In this document: in pieces, positions 48,001-61,086 of the stretch
Layout: each line of letters opens with the position of its first letter
Position numbering within the stretch: position 1 is the first letter of the stretch
Assembly (NCBI GenBank): GCA_003993805.1
Contig: RSEF01000001.1
Coordinates: forward strand, 62,666,518 to 62,730,517
Reading direction: 5' to 3'
Length of the DNA stretch: 64,000 nt
Source of the DNA: Himantopus leucocephalus
Taxonomy: Eukaryota > Chordata > Aves > Charadriiformes > Recurvirostridae
Program-made: the position numbers and the translations under genes
The notes under the pieces: generated by a model
What the model was told of the DNA's origin: nothing
The model's input: the letters and a program-made list of their open reading frames with translations, nothing else
The model's database searches: none

Positions 48001-51000
48001 CCACCACTGGTGGCGTCTCAACACCACACCAGCAGCAGGTGGACTGAGTCCCTGGCCTCCGTGTGCAACCAGTACAAGCACTGACAAGCCCCAGCTCCCC
48101 AGCATAGTTTTGCCCAGCCAGTGTGTTTCAGCTCTGCCTGCAGAGGAGCAGAGAGCTCCCTCTCTGCATTGCACCGGGCTGCTGGCCGTGCTTGCGGGCC
48201 ACCTGACCGCAGCCCTGGCTCTCCCAGTGCTGGGCTGGCTGGTCACGCCGTGGCGGCTGCCTTGCTCCTGCTGAGCATATGTGGCCTCCTCCTGTTGAAA
48301 CATCATCCCTTGAGGGCAAACCAGCCAGGCACCAGCAAATGAGCTGGGATGAAGGTGAAGGCTGCCATTACAACAGCAAAGCTGCGTACGTGCAGCTTCC
48401 CAGCATCCTGCAACCACAGTCCCAGGCGCTCTCCTTCCCCCTGCCTGGCCAGGGCTGCGTAGCTGCAGAGAAGAAGGGGCACTGCCTGGCTGCACTGTGA
48501 AATCTGGCAGCTCACCCTACCTGCACCGATAACCGCCCTTCATGTGGGTCTGGAAACAGGCACCATATGTGGTCTTGGGATTGCTGGACCCCTTGGAAGG
48601 GGTTGCAGATGGCTCGCTAGAGCCAGTCTGGCCCTTTTCCCCATCCTGCTGCTCCAGACTTCAAGTCTGATTCATAGAGATTTAGGCACCTGAAACTGCT
48701 GCTAAGGGTTTTACAGCAGTGCCTGAAGAGATTGGGTCCTCCTTCACTTTGACTTCAATAGGCAAAAAAAAAAAAGTGCTACAGGCCTGGAAAACAGAAA
48801 ATACAATTCCTGTGGAGGTGCAGCCGATGGAGCAGTGAGTAAAGCAGCAAGCGGGGTGCCTGGTGGTCATCAAGGGAGGATGAAGAACTGCGTGAGGCAA
48901 CTATTGAAAGGAGGATGATGTGCAGGCTAGAAAACATACGTCTATAGCATTGAAACTATAGAGTGTAGATGGAGGGCATGGTCTCGCTAAGAGCAACTGG
49001 AAGCATGACAGAAGATGCCAAGCAACAGCCCAGCACAGCCCGGCACAGAAGGAGCTGATTAAGCACGCACAAAAGGGAGCCGTGACTTGGATGCAGACTG
49101 TAGGGCTGTCAGCCACACTGTGCGCCGTTTGCTCTCCAGGACACAGCCTTTGCTCACCAGCGACCAGGCTGTCCTGAGCAGAGAGGCTTGCGTGACTGAG
49201 CTGCTGCCGACCGGAGCTGTGGGGGGAAGCGGGGATGAGCTGTGATGAGAAACAGCTTCGGAGCGGAGAGCTGCAGCCGCGGGGTGGCTGGCTGCGCCCA
49301 GGGTGCCAGCAGTAGTTAGGGGCCCTGCAGTGTTGACAACGGCCAGCGAAAGAAGCTGACGCCCGAAGAACAGCCAAAATTGTCTGTGGTTATAAATCTG
49401 GCTTTTCAGCTCTCAGGAAGGGGCCTTGTTCAACAGCTAGGAGGAACACAAGTTTTGAATGTGTGAAGGGACAGGACTTCACACTCTTTTCCCAACCAAC
49501 TGCCACTTATCAAACCATGTTTCTGTGAATGAGCTCACATCGGCCAGGATGACACCCCAGACCACCCCATCCGACTCTCCAACGTTCAGCAGTTTGCCCC
49601 TGCCTGGCCCAGCCTCCTCTCTTGCGGTGAAAGCATTCCTGTTGCTGAGCATCAGACCGATGTGAAAAAAAAATGAGTTTTTTGCAGCACCAGCTTATGT
49701 TGGGTTTGCAGATCTATGGAGCAACTCTGATGTGGAACCTCCCACTCCTTCCCTTCTGCTAAGACAGACAGACAGGAGGCTCAGGCTACAGTGAAAGTGG
49801 GGTCTGCTGAAAAGCAATTTCAGGTGCACTTCTTTCTATCCAAGTTGCATTTTTTCCTCTTACCATGCCTCGCACGAAGCCCTCTAGGTATCACCCAGCT
49901 GTGTGTTAAAGGACAGGGTGACAGCTGGTCTTGGTGGGACGGATGGTGGCGGGCGTGCAGAGCTCACACTCCGTTTGTACAAGGCACTGACAGGCAGTGG
50001 AGCCCCTGGTAGTTGCAACAGAAAGGAAAAAAGGAAAGAGAACATTTGACATGAGTATTATGAAAAGAAAGAAAAATCTGGTGTCAATTCACTCCAGCCA
50101 GGATAATGGGAACACAATGCAGAAGCCTCCTACTTCTAGATTTATTTTCAGCCTAGAGAACAACTGTCAGGGAGATGGGAGAATGAGAGCCCTAGACAGA
50201 TGACTTACTAAAGATGTCTAATTTGCTTATTGCACCTGGCACAGCATCCAAGTTCAAGAGACAAGGAGCAGATGAGGATGATCCTGTGCAGGTGCCTTAC
50301 TCTCCTGCATTGCAGAACATTGCCAGGGCAGGAGGAAGAAATACGGGTAGTGGACAGGATGGCTCCACGCTGCTGAGCTTGGAGGTTTTCTGCCAAAAGT
50401 CCCAGGGTAACTCACAGACTCCTCTTCCAGGGAGTTGTATCTCTTCCTAAGTCACTACAGGGATCAGAGAGGTTTTCCTGTTTGTGTTCCATTGCTGGAG
50501 ACGCTGTTCTGGAAAGCTTACAACACACCTAAAGCAGTAATGGCAGAGTTTTGTGTTGTATCAGCAAACAGCACCAGGGGGTCTGCCTGCGATCCTGCTG
50601 CTTAAAAGATGTGCCAGCCAGGACCATGTGGTACTTGCAATGACCAGCCACCTCTATCACTGGATTGACCTGAGGAACAGGCATGCTCCAGTAGGAAGGA
50701 CTGTGCTGCTTCCGCCAGGCCATCAGCAAGTGACAAGTGACCTTTGGGATGAGGAAGACCACTTCTGCAGAGAGTTCTCCTGAGCATCCTTAACATGAGG
50801 CTGCCCGAACAGATAACTGAGAAGAATGCAACTCAAAAACCTGCACCAACAGGTAGATTTCCAGCAATGTTGGCTCAAGGGCATTCAGAGTTGCTTGTGG
50901 CCAAACAGGAGTCACACACAGTGCGGGATTGCTCAATGACACAGGTCCTTTCACCCCTGAAATTGTTGAGGGAAGGCAACTAATGAGACTGTGGTGGATT

Positions 51001-52769
51001 ACAAGGCAGTGAGCATCGGGAAGCTCAGCTTAAACACAGCCTCCGCTCTCCACTGGAGGAGCACAGCCACCCAATCTCACGAGACGTGTCAATCTCCAGG
51101 TTACCAAGGCTGTGGCAGGCACGTGGTCCCCTAGTTGTACCAGAGTGCTGAATGGGAGCATATTGCCATTCTTCACACCTCCACTCCCAAACTTCACGAG
51201 TGCACAAATAGGGACTGGCACCGCTCCACACTGCTCCTAAGCTCTGCTCAGTTAGCTGAATCAGCAACCTCCACGTATTAGGCCAGAAAAGAACACTGAG
51301 TCAGGAACACCTCTGTTTTGCGAGGAAAGGACACCTTGCCAGGGCCACAATAAACATTGTCCTAGCAGGTGGGAAATCTCTAATCTACAGCCCATGGTGT
51401 AAACGAGCATGTTTTTAAGCACAGGAGCTGCTGAGGCAGCTTCAATATCCTCTGGCATCCATGCTGCAGCGATAAACTACTTAAATCACACACAGGCAGC
51501 TGTAGCACAACAGCAGAATGAAGAAACAGAAAACAGTATCACCTGAGTTGTTCCAAGTTATTTGAACCATGTCAAGTAGGGAAGCAATTCCTGCCCCTGG
51601 ATTTTGACCAGGTACCACTTTCTGTGCAGCTTCTGCGGGACCCAGGTTAGAGGTTCAGCGAAGCTGGTGAGCAGAAAGGTTGGCACAGGGCTTCGGACAA
51701 CCTGATTTACAGCCTGATGGACAGGTTTCTCTCACCTGTAAAAAGTGAAGAGAGCATCTCAGTGCTCAGCAATATCCTATTTACAGAACGGAAACTGCTG
51801 TCTGCTGGAGCTGCACATCTAGCAGGCTAAATCACGGGGCAGAACAACCTGGATGGTCACAGGCAGCTGCCCTGTGATCTGGGAATGTTTCTGGCATCGT
51901 GTCTCCCTTGTCTCCATGCTGAATGCTCACAGATCTGACAGTGCTTTGCTGTGGTGGTGTACTGAAGCTACAAAGACCAGTAGAACTCTCTAAGTTGGTG
52001 GAATTAATAATGGCTTTTAATTGCTCTCAGCAAGTTCAGCTGTTGAGTATCTCCCAGGGATTATATGGAGTGCCAGAATAGCTTGTCTGCCAGGAACACT
52101 TCCAATACATTATCCACACACAATTCCCAGGCAGGCAGAGTCCAACAACACAGCAGCAGTTCCTGGATGTGCGTAGCCACGCAGGCCTCCTGGGCTGCTT
52201 GGCGAGGTTGCTGGGCTCAGAGTCTGTAGAGTGAATGAGGCAGCAATAAAGAAGGAAAAAAAATGGACAATGACATGGGAATGGCAAAGGGGTACCTGAA
52301 AGCCTATGATATGGGGTGGAGGAGGTAATGCCTTGTGTAAGGAGTGAGGAGAGGGAAGCTGTGCTGCAGAGGAGGGACTTCTACCCGCACCGCAGCTGGA
52401 GGAAGAGCAAACGCTGGCTGCCTCCCCAGGGCAGGCAGTAACAGGCTGCTGCTCCTCGCCGTGTTCTCCTCCTCCCTGCTCCAGCTGCTGCGGGACATGG
52501 TGGCGCCAGAGGTGCCTGCCTTGGCAAAGGGGCGCTCTCACATCAGGTTGGACAAGTATCTAGCGCCTTCCTAGGATCATGATCCTTTCTTGGCTCTGGA
52601 GGCACTTTCCCATGCAAAAAAACCTCCTCTGTCTTGCCAGTCCCAACACCTTCCAGATCCTCCCAGGTTTCTTACCATGTCATGTGGCTGAATATTAACA
52701 ACTTCCCAGCCAGGATGATCATTAGTTCCTCATATTAAAAGCATCTACTCACCGATTAATATCTTTGGG
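45077..52769. other. Intergenic, no gene recognised
   Basis: No coding family recognised on either strand. A T19-20 tract near 47353 is the main simple sequence. Confidence 0.45.
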
Positions 52770-54028
52770 CCCATTTGTTGTCTTCCTGAAGCGTCAGTCA
52801 CTTGACCAACTTGATAAACTTCTATGATGAAATGGCTGGCTTGGTAGATGAGGGGAGAGCAGCGGACATTGTATACCTTGACTTCAATAAGGCCTTTGAT
52901 GCTGTCTTCTATAAGATCCTCGTAGAGAAGTGAATGGAAATATGGACTGGGTGAGGAAACAGCAAGGTGGACTGAAAACTGGCTGAATGGCCAGGCCTAG
53001 AGGGTGGTGATCAGTGGGCATAAAGTCTAGCTGGAGGCTAGTGAGTAGTGGTGTACTACAGGGGTAAATACTGAGTCTGATCCTGTTTAGCATCTTCATT
53101 AATGATCTGGATGATGAGGGAGAGTGTACTCTCAGCAAGTTTGCTGATGACACAAAACTGGGAGGAATGGCTGACACACCAGAGGGTCGTGCTGCCATCC
53201 AGAGAGACCTTGACAAGCTGGAGAAATGGGCTGGCAGGAACCTCATGAAATTCAATGAGGAGAAGTGCAAAGTCCTGCACCTGGGAAGGAATAACTCCAG
53301 GCACCAGTAAATGCTGGGGACCACCCAGCTGGAAAGCAGCTTGGCTGGAAAGCAGCTTGGCAGAAAAGGACCTGGGTTCCTGTTGGACACCAAGTTGAAC
53401 ATGAACCAGCAACGTGCCCTTGCAGTAAAGGATGCTAGCATTATCCTGGGCTGCTTTAGGAGGAATGTTGCCAGCAGGTTGTGGGAGGTGATCTCTACTC
53501 AGCACTGGGGAGGTCACACCTGGAGTGCTGTGTCCAGTTCTGGGCTCCCAGGACAAGAGAGACAGGGACATACTGGAGAGAGTCCAGGGAAAGGTCATAA
53601 AGATGATTGAGGGACAAAAGCATCTCTTTTATGAGGAAAGGCTGAGAGAGCTGGGGCTTTTCAGCCTGGAAAAGAGAAATCTCAGGGGGAACCTTGTCAA
53701 TGTGTTTAAATACCTGAAGGGAGGGTGCAAAGAAGATAGAGCCAGCACGTTCTCAGTAGTGCCCAGCAACAGGACCAGAGGCAATGGGCACAAACTAAAA
53801 CACAGGAGGTTCCTTCTGAACATCAGGAAACACTTGTTTACTGTGAGCATGACTGAGCACTGGCCCAGCTGCCCAGAGAGGTTGTGGAGTCTCCATCCTT
53901 GGAGACAGTCAAAAGCCATCTGGATGTGGTCCTGGGCTGTTGGCGCAGGGGGCGCTGCTTGGGCAGGGTGGTTGGACCAGATGACCTCCAGAGGTCCCTT
54001 CCAACCTCAACCATTCTGTGATTCTGTG
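52770..54028 (+). mobile_element. CR1 LINE copy, 5' truncated, with remains of reverse transcriptase
   Basis: The translated pieces include IVYLDFNKAFDAV and FADDTKLGG (the RT catalytic block with its DD pair). They continue with [24 protein letters not shown] and ERLRELGLFSLEKR, all typical of the CR1 ORF2 C-terminal half. The tail ends ACCATTCTGTGATTCTGTGA at about 54010-54028. In-frame stops and frameshifts show it is dead. The 5' boundary is approximate. Confidence 0.9.
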
Positions 54029-54075
54029 AAAGGGAAGAAAGCAGTATGCTTGAGAAGGAACATAGGAAGCACCTG

Positions 54076-54602
54076 TGTCCTGGTTTCAGCTAGGACAGAG
54101 TTAATTTTCTTTCCAGTAGCTGCTGTGTTTTGGATTGGGTATGAGAAGAATGTTGAGGAATGTTGATAACACATATTGTTTTAGTTGTTGCTAGGTGATA
54201 TTTACATTAGTTGGGGACTTTTTCAGCTTCCCATAGAAGCTGAGAGGTAGCATAGACAGCACAAGGAGGCCAAAAGGATTATTCCATACCATAGCTGTCA
54301 TGCTGAGTATATAAATGGGGGTTGGGCAGGGATCCGTGATCACTGCTTGGGATGGGATGGGCAACCAATCCTTGGGTGCTAAGAGTGACTTGTGTTGTAT
54401 TAATTTATTTTGTATATTCTTTTACGATTGTTATTATTATAATTTTCCTTTTCTGTTATTGTTCTATTAAACTGTCTTTATCTCAACCCACGAGGTTTTC
54501 TTTCCTCTTCCCCCCCACTTTCTCCCTCTTCTCCCTACCCTGCTGGGGGGAGTGAGCAGCAGCCGCATGGTCCCAGTTGCTGGCTGGGGGTAAACCATGA
54601 CA
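54076..54602 (+). mobile_element. Solo LTR of the same avian endogenous retrovirus family (copy 2)
   Basis: A 527-bp element with the same TGTCCTGGTTTCAGCT start and AAACCATGACA end as copy 1. It is flanked by a perfect 5-bp target duplication ACCTG (54071-54075 and 54603-54607). It keeps an intact TATATAAA at 54308 and an ATTAAA at 54466. No internal retroviral genes are present. It sits 42 bases after the CR1 tail. Confidence 0.9.
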
Positions 54603-54607
54603 ACCTG

Positions 54608-57550
54608 GTAATATGCTAATCCCAGGAAAATAGGAGCATGAAGAAGAACATTTCAAACTAGGGGACATCAGGTTGCCAAAGCCTCAGTGCCCTAGAATTC
54701 AGGACGGTGAGAGCAGTCTAGCTAGAGGTCACAAAGCGGTAGAGAAAAGCAGCAGATGGCCATGGAGAAGTGCACACAGAGTGCTTCCAGGTCACCCACC
54801 ATCACACCATGAACACTGCACACAAATGGCAGCAGCGTAGCTTGGTCCACTCTGGCTCAAGGGATAGTTTCTTATGGAAGCAGGCTCACCTACTCATATA
54901 GCTGACCCTTTTTCACATTGCCGCAAGCTCCCAAGAGCCCAGAAAGACTTCTTGCAGCTCTCTACCTCTGCCACCTATCCATGCCTAAGGATGGCTGGAG
55001 TGCAGGAGGCAAGGTGAAGTTGCTTCTGCCCCAGCCAGGGGAACACAGGCATTCCTAGCCTCTCCCTGGGCCTTGCCCAGAGCAGGCGATGCTTGGCAAG
55101 TTGCTGCTGACATCATCCAGCCAGTGGTTGCCACAGTAACTGCACTTACAGATGAAGGATACCAGTAACGGAACAACTGCCACCTGCTTGGGTGTTGTCT
55201 CTATTGCATGGCAGGAAAGGACGCAGTTTTCTGAAGGTGAGATAATAAATACCCTTCCCTTCTCTACACCAAGCTGGGCTTCCCATCCGCTCCACCCTCC
55301 CATGCACTCTTGCAGCTCCACTCTCGACAGCCCTGTGCTCCCTGGCGACAGCACTGCTTCCTTGAACACTCAACCCAAGAAGAAAAACTGCTTTAGACAA
55401 GAAGAAAGCAGCTGTCCCAGGCAGGAGCCATCACTTTTTTCAGTTTCAACAGCAGATGTGTCCTGCAGCCCCAACCAGACCCACCCCAGAGGGAACCAAG
55501 GCCTGACCCCCACGAGGATCACAGACCCCTTAGTGTCAGTGGTTGAACAGATGTCTGAAGGGCTTGGATGGAGAACTCACTGTCCCTCAGGGACCCTTCC
55601 AGTCCAGTTTTCTAGTAAGATCTGGTCACACTCACCTTCATTACATGCAGGAGCGATAGTACCAGAGGGAAGCCACACAAAACCAAAACCTAGCAGACCT
55701 GATGGACCCCTATAGTGCTGCTCTCATCCCCATTCAAAGCAAGAGCAGCTCCATGGCTAAAGGCAGCACTTAGCCCTCTGCTTCGATTGCTGGGGGTAGG
55801 AAGCTTTTTCAGGACACAGGTCACCCCTGCCTGGTGGCCTCAGCTACATGAAGAGCCAAGGGAAGGCCAAGTAAGGCCTATTCCCCTTCTGCTCCAAGTC
55901 CACCTCCGCTTCATAGCAAAGCCCTCAGGGAGAGGTGCACCAGATCAAAAGAAGTTACACGATCACAAGAGGCAGGGATCAGCCATTGCCTCTGTTTTCA
56001 GCAGCAGCCATGTGAAAAAGAAAACCTACTCTGCAGGCCCACCATTTGGGAACCAAAGGACAAATTCCAAAGTCTCTTTGGAGAGGGTCCAAACACAGGC
56101 TGTAACACTCCAATCAGCTACTAGATCCCTTTCTGTTTCCCAGTGTGCCAGCCTGGGAGACCACAGCCTCCAGCCTCCCGTCTGCTGGCTGCGAGAGCTG
56201 GAAAGGACAAAGCAAACAAGGCACAGAGCACGAGAAGCATTCACCCTCAAAGCACCCTAGAAAAAAGGGGGCATCTCCCGGAGATGCTCTTGCTGTGCAT
56301 CGTCTCCTCTGTACACGCACGTGTAACCAACTCAGCCTACGCAATTTACAGCCGTACTGAGCATTCCCAGCCGTGGCCCCAGGTCACGGCAACAGCGCTC
56401 TGAGTTTCAGCCTGACACAGGAACTGAGAGCTCTGAAAAATAAATCAGGGTCTGGGTCCTCTGGTTGTCTAATTGGAGATGGGACAGACAAAAGGGAGAG
56501 ACAGACGCATACAAAGGGGACCAATTAAGATGACAAGCAGTCTTTAGAGAGCTCTTTGTATGCTTTTCTGTTTTGGAGGGCCGTTTTCAAGTTATTGGGG
56601 GTGGGTGGGGGTGGGGGGTGGCGCATGGGAGAGACACTCAGCACCTGGAATTATCCTAGGGCGAGTACGTTGCACCTAGTTCTGCCACATGAGCTGACAC
56701 AGCACTGACTTACACTGAGGCTGGTTATTCAGCTGAACAGCTGACCTCTCAAGCGGGAGATGTGATGCTTGGTTACCACCAACAGCTGTTATAGGGGTCT
56801 GACGGACAAAGGGAAAGATTTGGCTCCCGTACAAGGAAGGGAGGCAAAGTACATTCAAGTGATTTCAAACACTCTTCTTACCCAATCTGTTTTCTCTCTC
56901 CTGCCTAGGACCACAGCCAAACTCAGGGAGAGGACACAGGGCATGACAAGCTACAGTCCGGTGAGGATCACCTCCAGGGGTATGGTGACACCCACCTCCC
57001 TTCACTCAAAGCTTAGCGTAGTTGAGAAGGGTCACAGCAAAAGCTTACCTGGGCAGTTCTCAGCCCTCTGCAAGCTACACGTGGGTGACAGAAACGGCAC
57101 CTCACCCATACCCTAGCAGGGCTGGACACTGCTGCACAGGGCCGCAGGGATCATCAGGATCCACCTGACCTCAGGTGCAGCACAAGAAGTCACTGTTCCC
57201 CAGCAAGGAATCACCCATGCTGTTAAATGCGAAGGCAGCTGGCAAAGATCGCATTGCTCGCTCCTCCAATTCACCTGGCTGGACCCTGCGCCCTATGCTG
57301 TAGCCCCACCAGCCACCTCCACCCTCAACTCCAGTTCTGAGACCTCAGTAAGAGAGAGCAGCAAAGAGCAGCACACAGACACTGCCCACAAGATATTGTC
57401 CATCCCTCTCGTCTACCCAGCAGCACCCCCTTGAGTGAGGAAAGGTCTCATCATGTCCTCATCTTCAAGGGATCAAAGATACCCGGGCCATTCTCATCCT
57501 GATGGGACCACAGGCACAAAAAGGAGGCTGTTTCCAGCCTACGCTCACAC
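54608..57550. other. Intergenic, beyond the PDXP 3' end
   Basis: No gene recognised. A strong G-run cluster lies at 56597-56621. Confidence 0.45.
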
Positions 57551-57556
57551 TTTATT
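57551..57556 (-). terminator. PDXP: Poly(A) signal AATAAA of PDXP
   Basis: TTTATT on the plus strand, followed on the minus strand by GTGTGAG (a GT-rich downstream element). It implies a PDXP 3' UTR of about 1.2 kb (57.55-58.75 kb) with no coding content. Confidence 0.6.
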
Positions 57557-58603
57557 GTATACAGAGACATGGTGAGTGTAAGAACATCAACATGGGACAT
57601 GGACAGTAAGGGAGGCCCAAAGGCACTACCCCCTGTCCCCTTGGTGCAACCAGTCAGCATAGTTTATACAAATAATACAGTATCTGAACAATAAATAAGT
57701 TTGATAAATAAGATCAAGAAATTAAAAAAAAACGTAGAAAGACAAAGCAGCAAGGAATGATTTTGAGGGCGCGACACATTCACAGCAGTGACAATACCAC
57801 TAACATCTCACCTGCACACCAGCAGCTGTAGCACAGACCCCCATCAGCCCTTTTCTCTCACCATACTATGACAAAATCCACTGAGGAAGGGGAACCGGGG
57901 AGCGTCGTACAGTTCACTACTGCTGTGCTGATGTGGTCAAGGAGCCCTCTCTCCTTCACAAGCCCCTTTGGAAAGGGTGCTTGAAAACAAGGTACAACTG
58001 CAGACCCACTGTGCGCACTCACAGCTTGTCTGTTTGGCACAAAAAAAACAACCCCTCAAACCAGTCTCTTCCCTTTCATAGTCCTTCTGATGGACACTGG
58101 CGCAGTTATTAACTGAGTCAGGGCAGGGGGTGGTGGGGGAAACATCTCTAAGGAACCAGGGAGAGAAGAGATCAGGTGATGCTGCCTTTCACTCGTGGGA
58201 GGCAGCGATGCTCTCATTCATCGCTCCAGAGCTCCGGCACAATCCTTCCACATGCCCTCGCACTGATGGAGACCGGGTGGGTGATACCAGCCAGTCCCCT
58301 GGCAAGGAGGGGGTTACCACGAGGACTGCAGGGACGCAGCACGAGTGAAGGGACAGCAGTAAAAGGCCGCCACTGGTTATCTAAGAGAAAAATAATAAGA
58401 CAGCCGGTCCCTAATCCCTGCAGGGGGAGAGGCCACACAGACACACTGATTTGACCCCCCTGTCAGCCTTGAGGCCTCCAGCTCTCTCCCAGAGATGCTG
58501 GCAGCTGCCATATGAGGGAGAGAAGGACTCTGTCCATCATGGATAGCTCTCAGCAGAAAGGAGACAACTTGAACCCTGCCCCCTCCTGCCAACCCCCCCC
58601 CCC

Positions 58604-58622
58604 CCCTTTCCCCCCCNCCCCC
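58604..58622. other. Poly-C stretch with single N, assembly scar
   Basis: A C-rich run holding one N at 58617, in the probable PDXP 3' UTR. It is the third instance of this pattern in the window. Confidence 0.7.
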
Positions 58623-58746
58623 AAAGAAGGGCGTTGGAATGTGGAGAAATCAGGAATTGAGGGAATAGGGCAGTGAGAGAGAAATGGGAACAGATGGAGA
58701 TCTGGGATGGGGAACCCATCCCCTCTGCCCTCACATGTACAGACTG

Positions 58747-59939
58747 CTACTCATCCAGGCCCGGTATCAAGTCTGCAATGCTGTCCACATAGTAATTGGG
58801 CACCAGATCCTTGGCGGCGGCGCTGTCGCTGGCCATGTAGGCCTGCGCCTCTTCCAGGCGGGAGACACCCGTCAGGGTGAGGATGGTGGAGAGGCCGCAG
58901 TTCTTGCCGAAGAGGATATCTGTCTCCAGACGGTCTCCCACCATGAGGGTGCGGGATGGGTCAACGCCGAAACGCTCCACGATGCAATCAAACATGTAGG
59001 TGTTCGGCTTCCCCACCACCAGCGCCTTGCGGCCCGAAGCGGTTTCCACGGCGGCTGTGAGGCTGCCAGTCCCTGGAAGGGAGGGAAGGAGGAGAAAATG
59101 AAGTAGCCGCGGGCTAATGGGGTGCCGGCTGCGGGCAGCTCAGCGCCCTGGGCCCTACCACAGAGGACGAGCAAGCCGGGTGCTGGCACCACGGCTTGGG
59201 GGATGCGTGAGGGCAGCCCTGCCCGTCCCGATGCTCAGGGAAACACCTCGCCCGGGCCTGCGACGGCGAACCCCAACCGAGCCCAACCCCGCCACCAGCA
59301 CACACCACCCCCCGCCTCCCCGGGGGGCAGCAGGGGAGGGGCCGCGGGCTCACCGGGGGTGCGCTGGCCGTCGCTAAGCGGGTGCCAGGGGTCGGGGTCG
59401 GTAGCCACCAGGAGGCACTGCGGGTCGCGCAGGTAGCCGCAGGCCTGCGCCAGCTTGGCGAAGGTGAACTGGTCGTCGTAGCCCACCAGGACGGCCCGCA
59501 CCGGCTCGGCGGCGCCAGGCGCCGGCTCGCCCTCGCCCGCCAGGCGCAGGCCGGCGTCCCGCACCTCGCCGCGCAGCCCCTCGCCGCCCAGCACGAAGAC
59601 GCGGCCGCCCCCGTTCCCGTTCCCCGCGCCGCCGCCGAGGAGGCGCTGGCGGAGGAAGAGCGCGGAGCAGAGCGCGGAGCTGAAGACGTGCTCGGCGCGG
59701 ACGCCGCGGAAGCCGAGGCGGCTGAAGCGCCGCTCCAGCTCGGCCACGGAGCGGCGGCTGTTGTTGCTGACGAAGAGGGCGGCCTTGCCGCTGCGCCGCA
59801 GCCGCTCCAGCAGCTCGGGGGCGCCGGGGACGGCGCGCTCGCCCGCCCACAGCACGCCGTCGCAGTCGAAGAGCAGCCCCTGCGCCGGGCCCAGCACCTC
59901 CCGCAGCCCCGCGCCGCTCAGCCGCCGGCAGCTCGCCAT
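58747..59939 (-). CDS. PDXP: Pyridoxal phosphate phosphatase (PDXP, chronophin)
   Basis: A cytosolic HAD-superfamily phosphatase that hydrolyses pyridoxal 5'-phosphate and also dephosphorylates cofilin, switching on actin severing. Two exons: 59354-59939 and 58747-59072, joined inside a glycine codon. They give 303 residues; human has 296. HAD motif I is FDCDGVLW with Asp25 (nucleophile) and Asp27. Motif II is SNNS (58-61), the lysine of motif III is in VVGKPN (Lys217), and motif IV is VGDRLETD (Asp242, Asp247). A C2-type cap lies between motifs II and III. A Gly/Asn-rich loop (GGGAGNGNGGG) in exon 1 explains the small extra length. The start is the first ATG in the CpG island, at 59939. SH3BP1 lies upstream on the same strand, as in human. 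Confidence 0.96.
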
Positions 59940-60300
59940 GCCGCCGCCGCAGCCCTCCCGCCGGCCGGCCGACCGACCGACCGACGCGTCCCGCCCACCC
60001 CCGCCCCCCTCCGCCAATCACCGCCCCTCTGCCCGCCCGCCGCCACCAATGGGAGGCGGAGAGCGCGCCCGAGCGGCAGCCGCGCTGCCCTGTCGCCCTC
60101 GAGGGGAAGGGGCGGGACCGAGCGGCGGGAGGCTGGCTCCCAAAGTGACAGCCGCGCCGTCCTATTGACTACGCAGGGAGGGGGTGAGGAGGCGGGAGGG
60201 AGCAAGAGCGGTCTTGCCGATTGGCTAAGGCCACCCTCCCGCAGCCACCTCCTCCCCCGAGTGAACGCGCGGCGGCAGGGCGCCCCCTGCTGCTCGGTGG
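59350..60300 (-). promoter_or_regulatory. PDXP: CpG island covering PDXP exon 1 and promoter
   Basis: An extreme CpG-dense stretch. Upstream of the ATG are CCAAT at 60014-60018 and 60046-60050, and a reverse CCAAT (ATTGG) at 60220-60224, among several GC boxes. There is no TATA box. This is a typical housekeeping promoter. Confidence 0.75.
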
Positions 60301-61086
60301 AGGCTATGGGTAGCGGAGCCGCCATTACCCTTTGGCCCTGTCCCTCTGCAGAGGTGGGGGGGAGCCGGCTGCCCTCCCGCCCTGGGGCTGAGCCGTGCCT
60401 CTCCTTGTTGGCGTCCCCGGGGAGCTCCCCTTCCCTCTTCCCGCCTACAGCCTGCCGGGCGGGCGGCCTCCCGCACCTCGGGCGGCAAGGTGCCACCCTG
60501 CTCACTCCCCCGGCTGCGACTGTGACACCAGCTCTTTGAATAATTTAGTTGCAAAATATATGTATGTATTTATATATATATATGCCTGTGTCTGTGTGTT
60601 CCTGGGGCAGCACGTTTGAAGGCAAAATGGGGCAGAAGGGGCTGGGGTTGTGGCTGTGTGCCCACAAATGGCCTCACGGGGCCAACCTGCCCAGTCCGGC
60701 CCAAAGACTGCGGGCGGTGCCTGAGAGCCTCCCACACACACCCCCTCCGGCTCCCCGGGCACGGGAGGACCCCACGGGGACCCGAGGGGGTGGCTCATCC
60801 GCGATCGGGGGGAACCTGGGCCAGGAGCTGGGTCCCTTAGTGGGTGGCAGGGCCTTAAGCCCAGCCCGGCTCCCCGGCAGGGACATGGCGGCACAGCGAG
60901 GAAGGCTCTGTGGAGACGGGAGAGCAAGGGGAGGTGGGCAGAGGGTCCCGGCTGGCGCAAGCCAAGGGAGCGAGATGGAGGAGCTGGAGGGGCATGCCAT
61001 CCCTCAGGCAACCCTGATGTTTCCACAGTGCCTGTTGGACCCCATCTCCTCAGCCCTGCGGTGCCCCCGCACCCACCCCACCCTGC
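60301..61086. other. Region between the SH3BP1 stop and the PDXP CpG island
   Basis: Probably the SH3BP1 3' UTR. It holds a TA-rich tract near 60550-60585. No canonical AATAAA on the minus strand was seen, so the end of the transcript is not placed. Confidence 0.4.

Noticed and set aside
53525..54166. 213-codon frame that looks like a protein with ERLRELGLFSLEKR
   Set aside because: It is the CR1 ORF2 remnant running into the LTR, not a host gene.
59382..60539. 385-codon plus-strand frame over PDXP exon 1 and promoter
   Set aside because: A by-product of extreme GC content (few stop codons). The minus strand encodes a complete HAD phosphatase.
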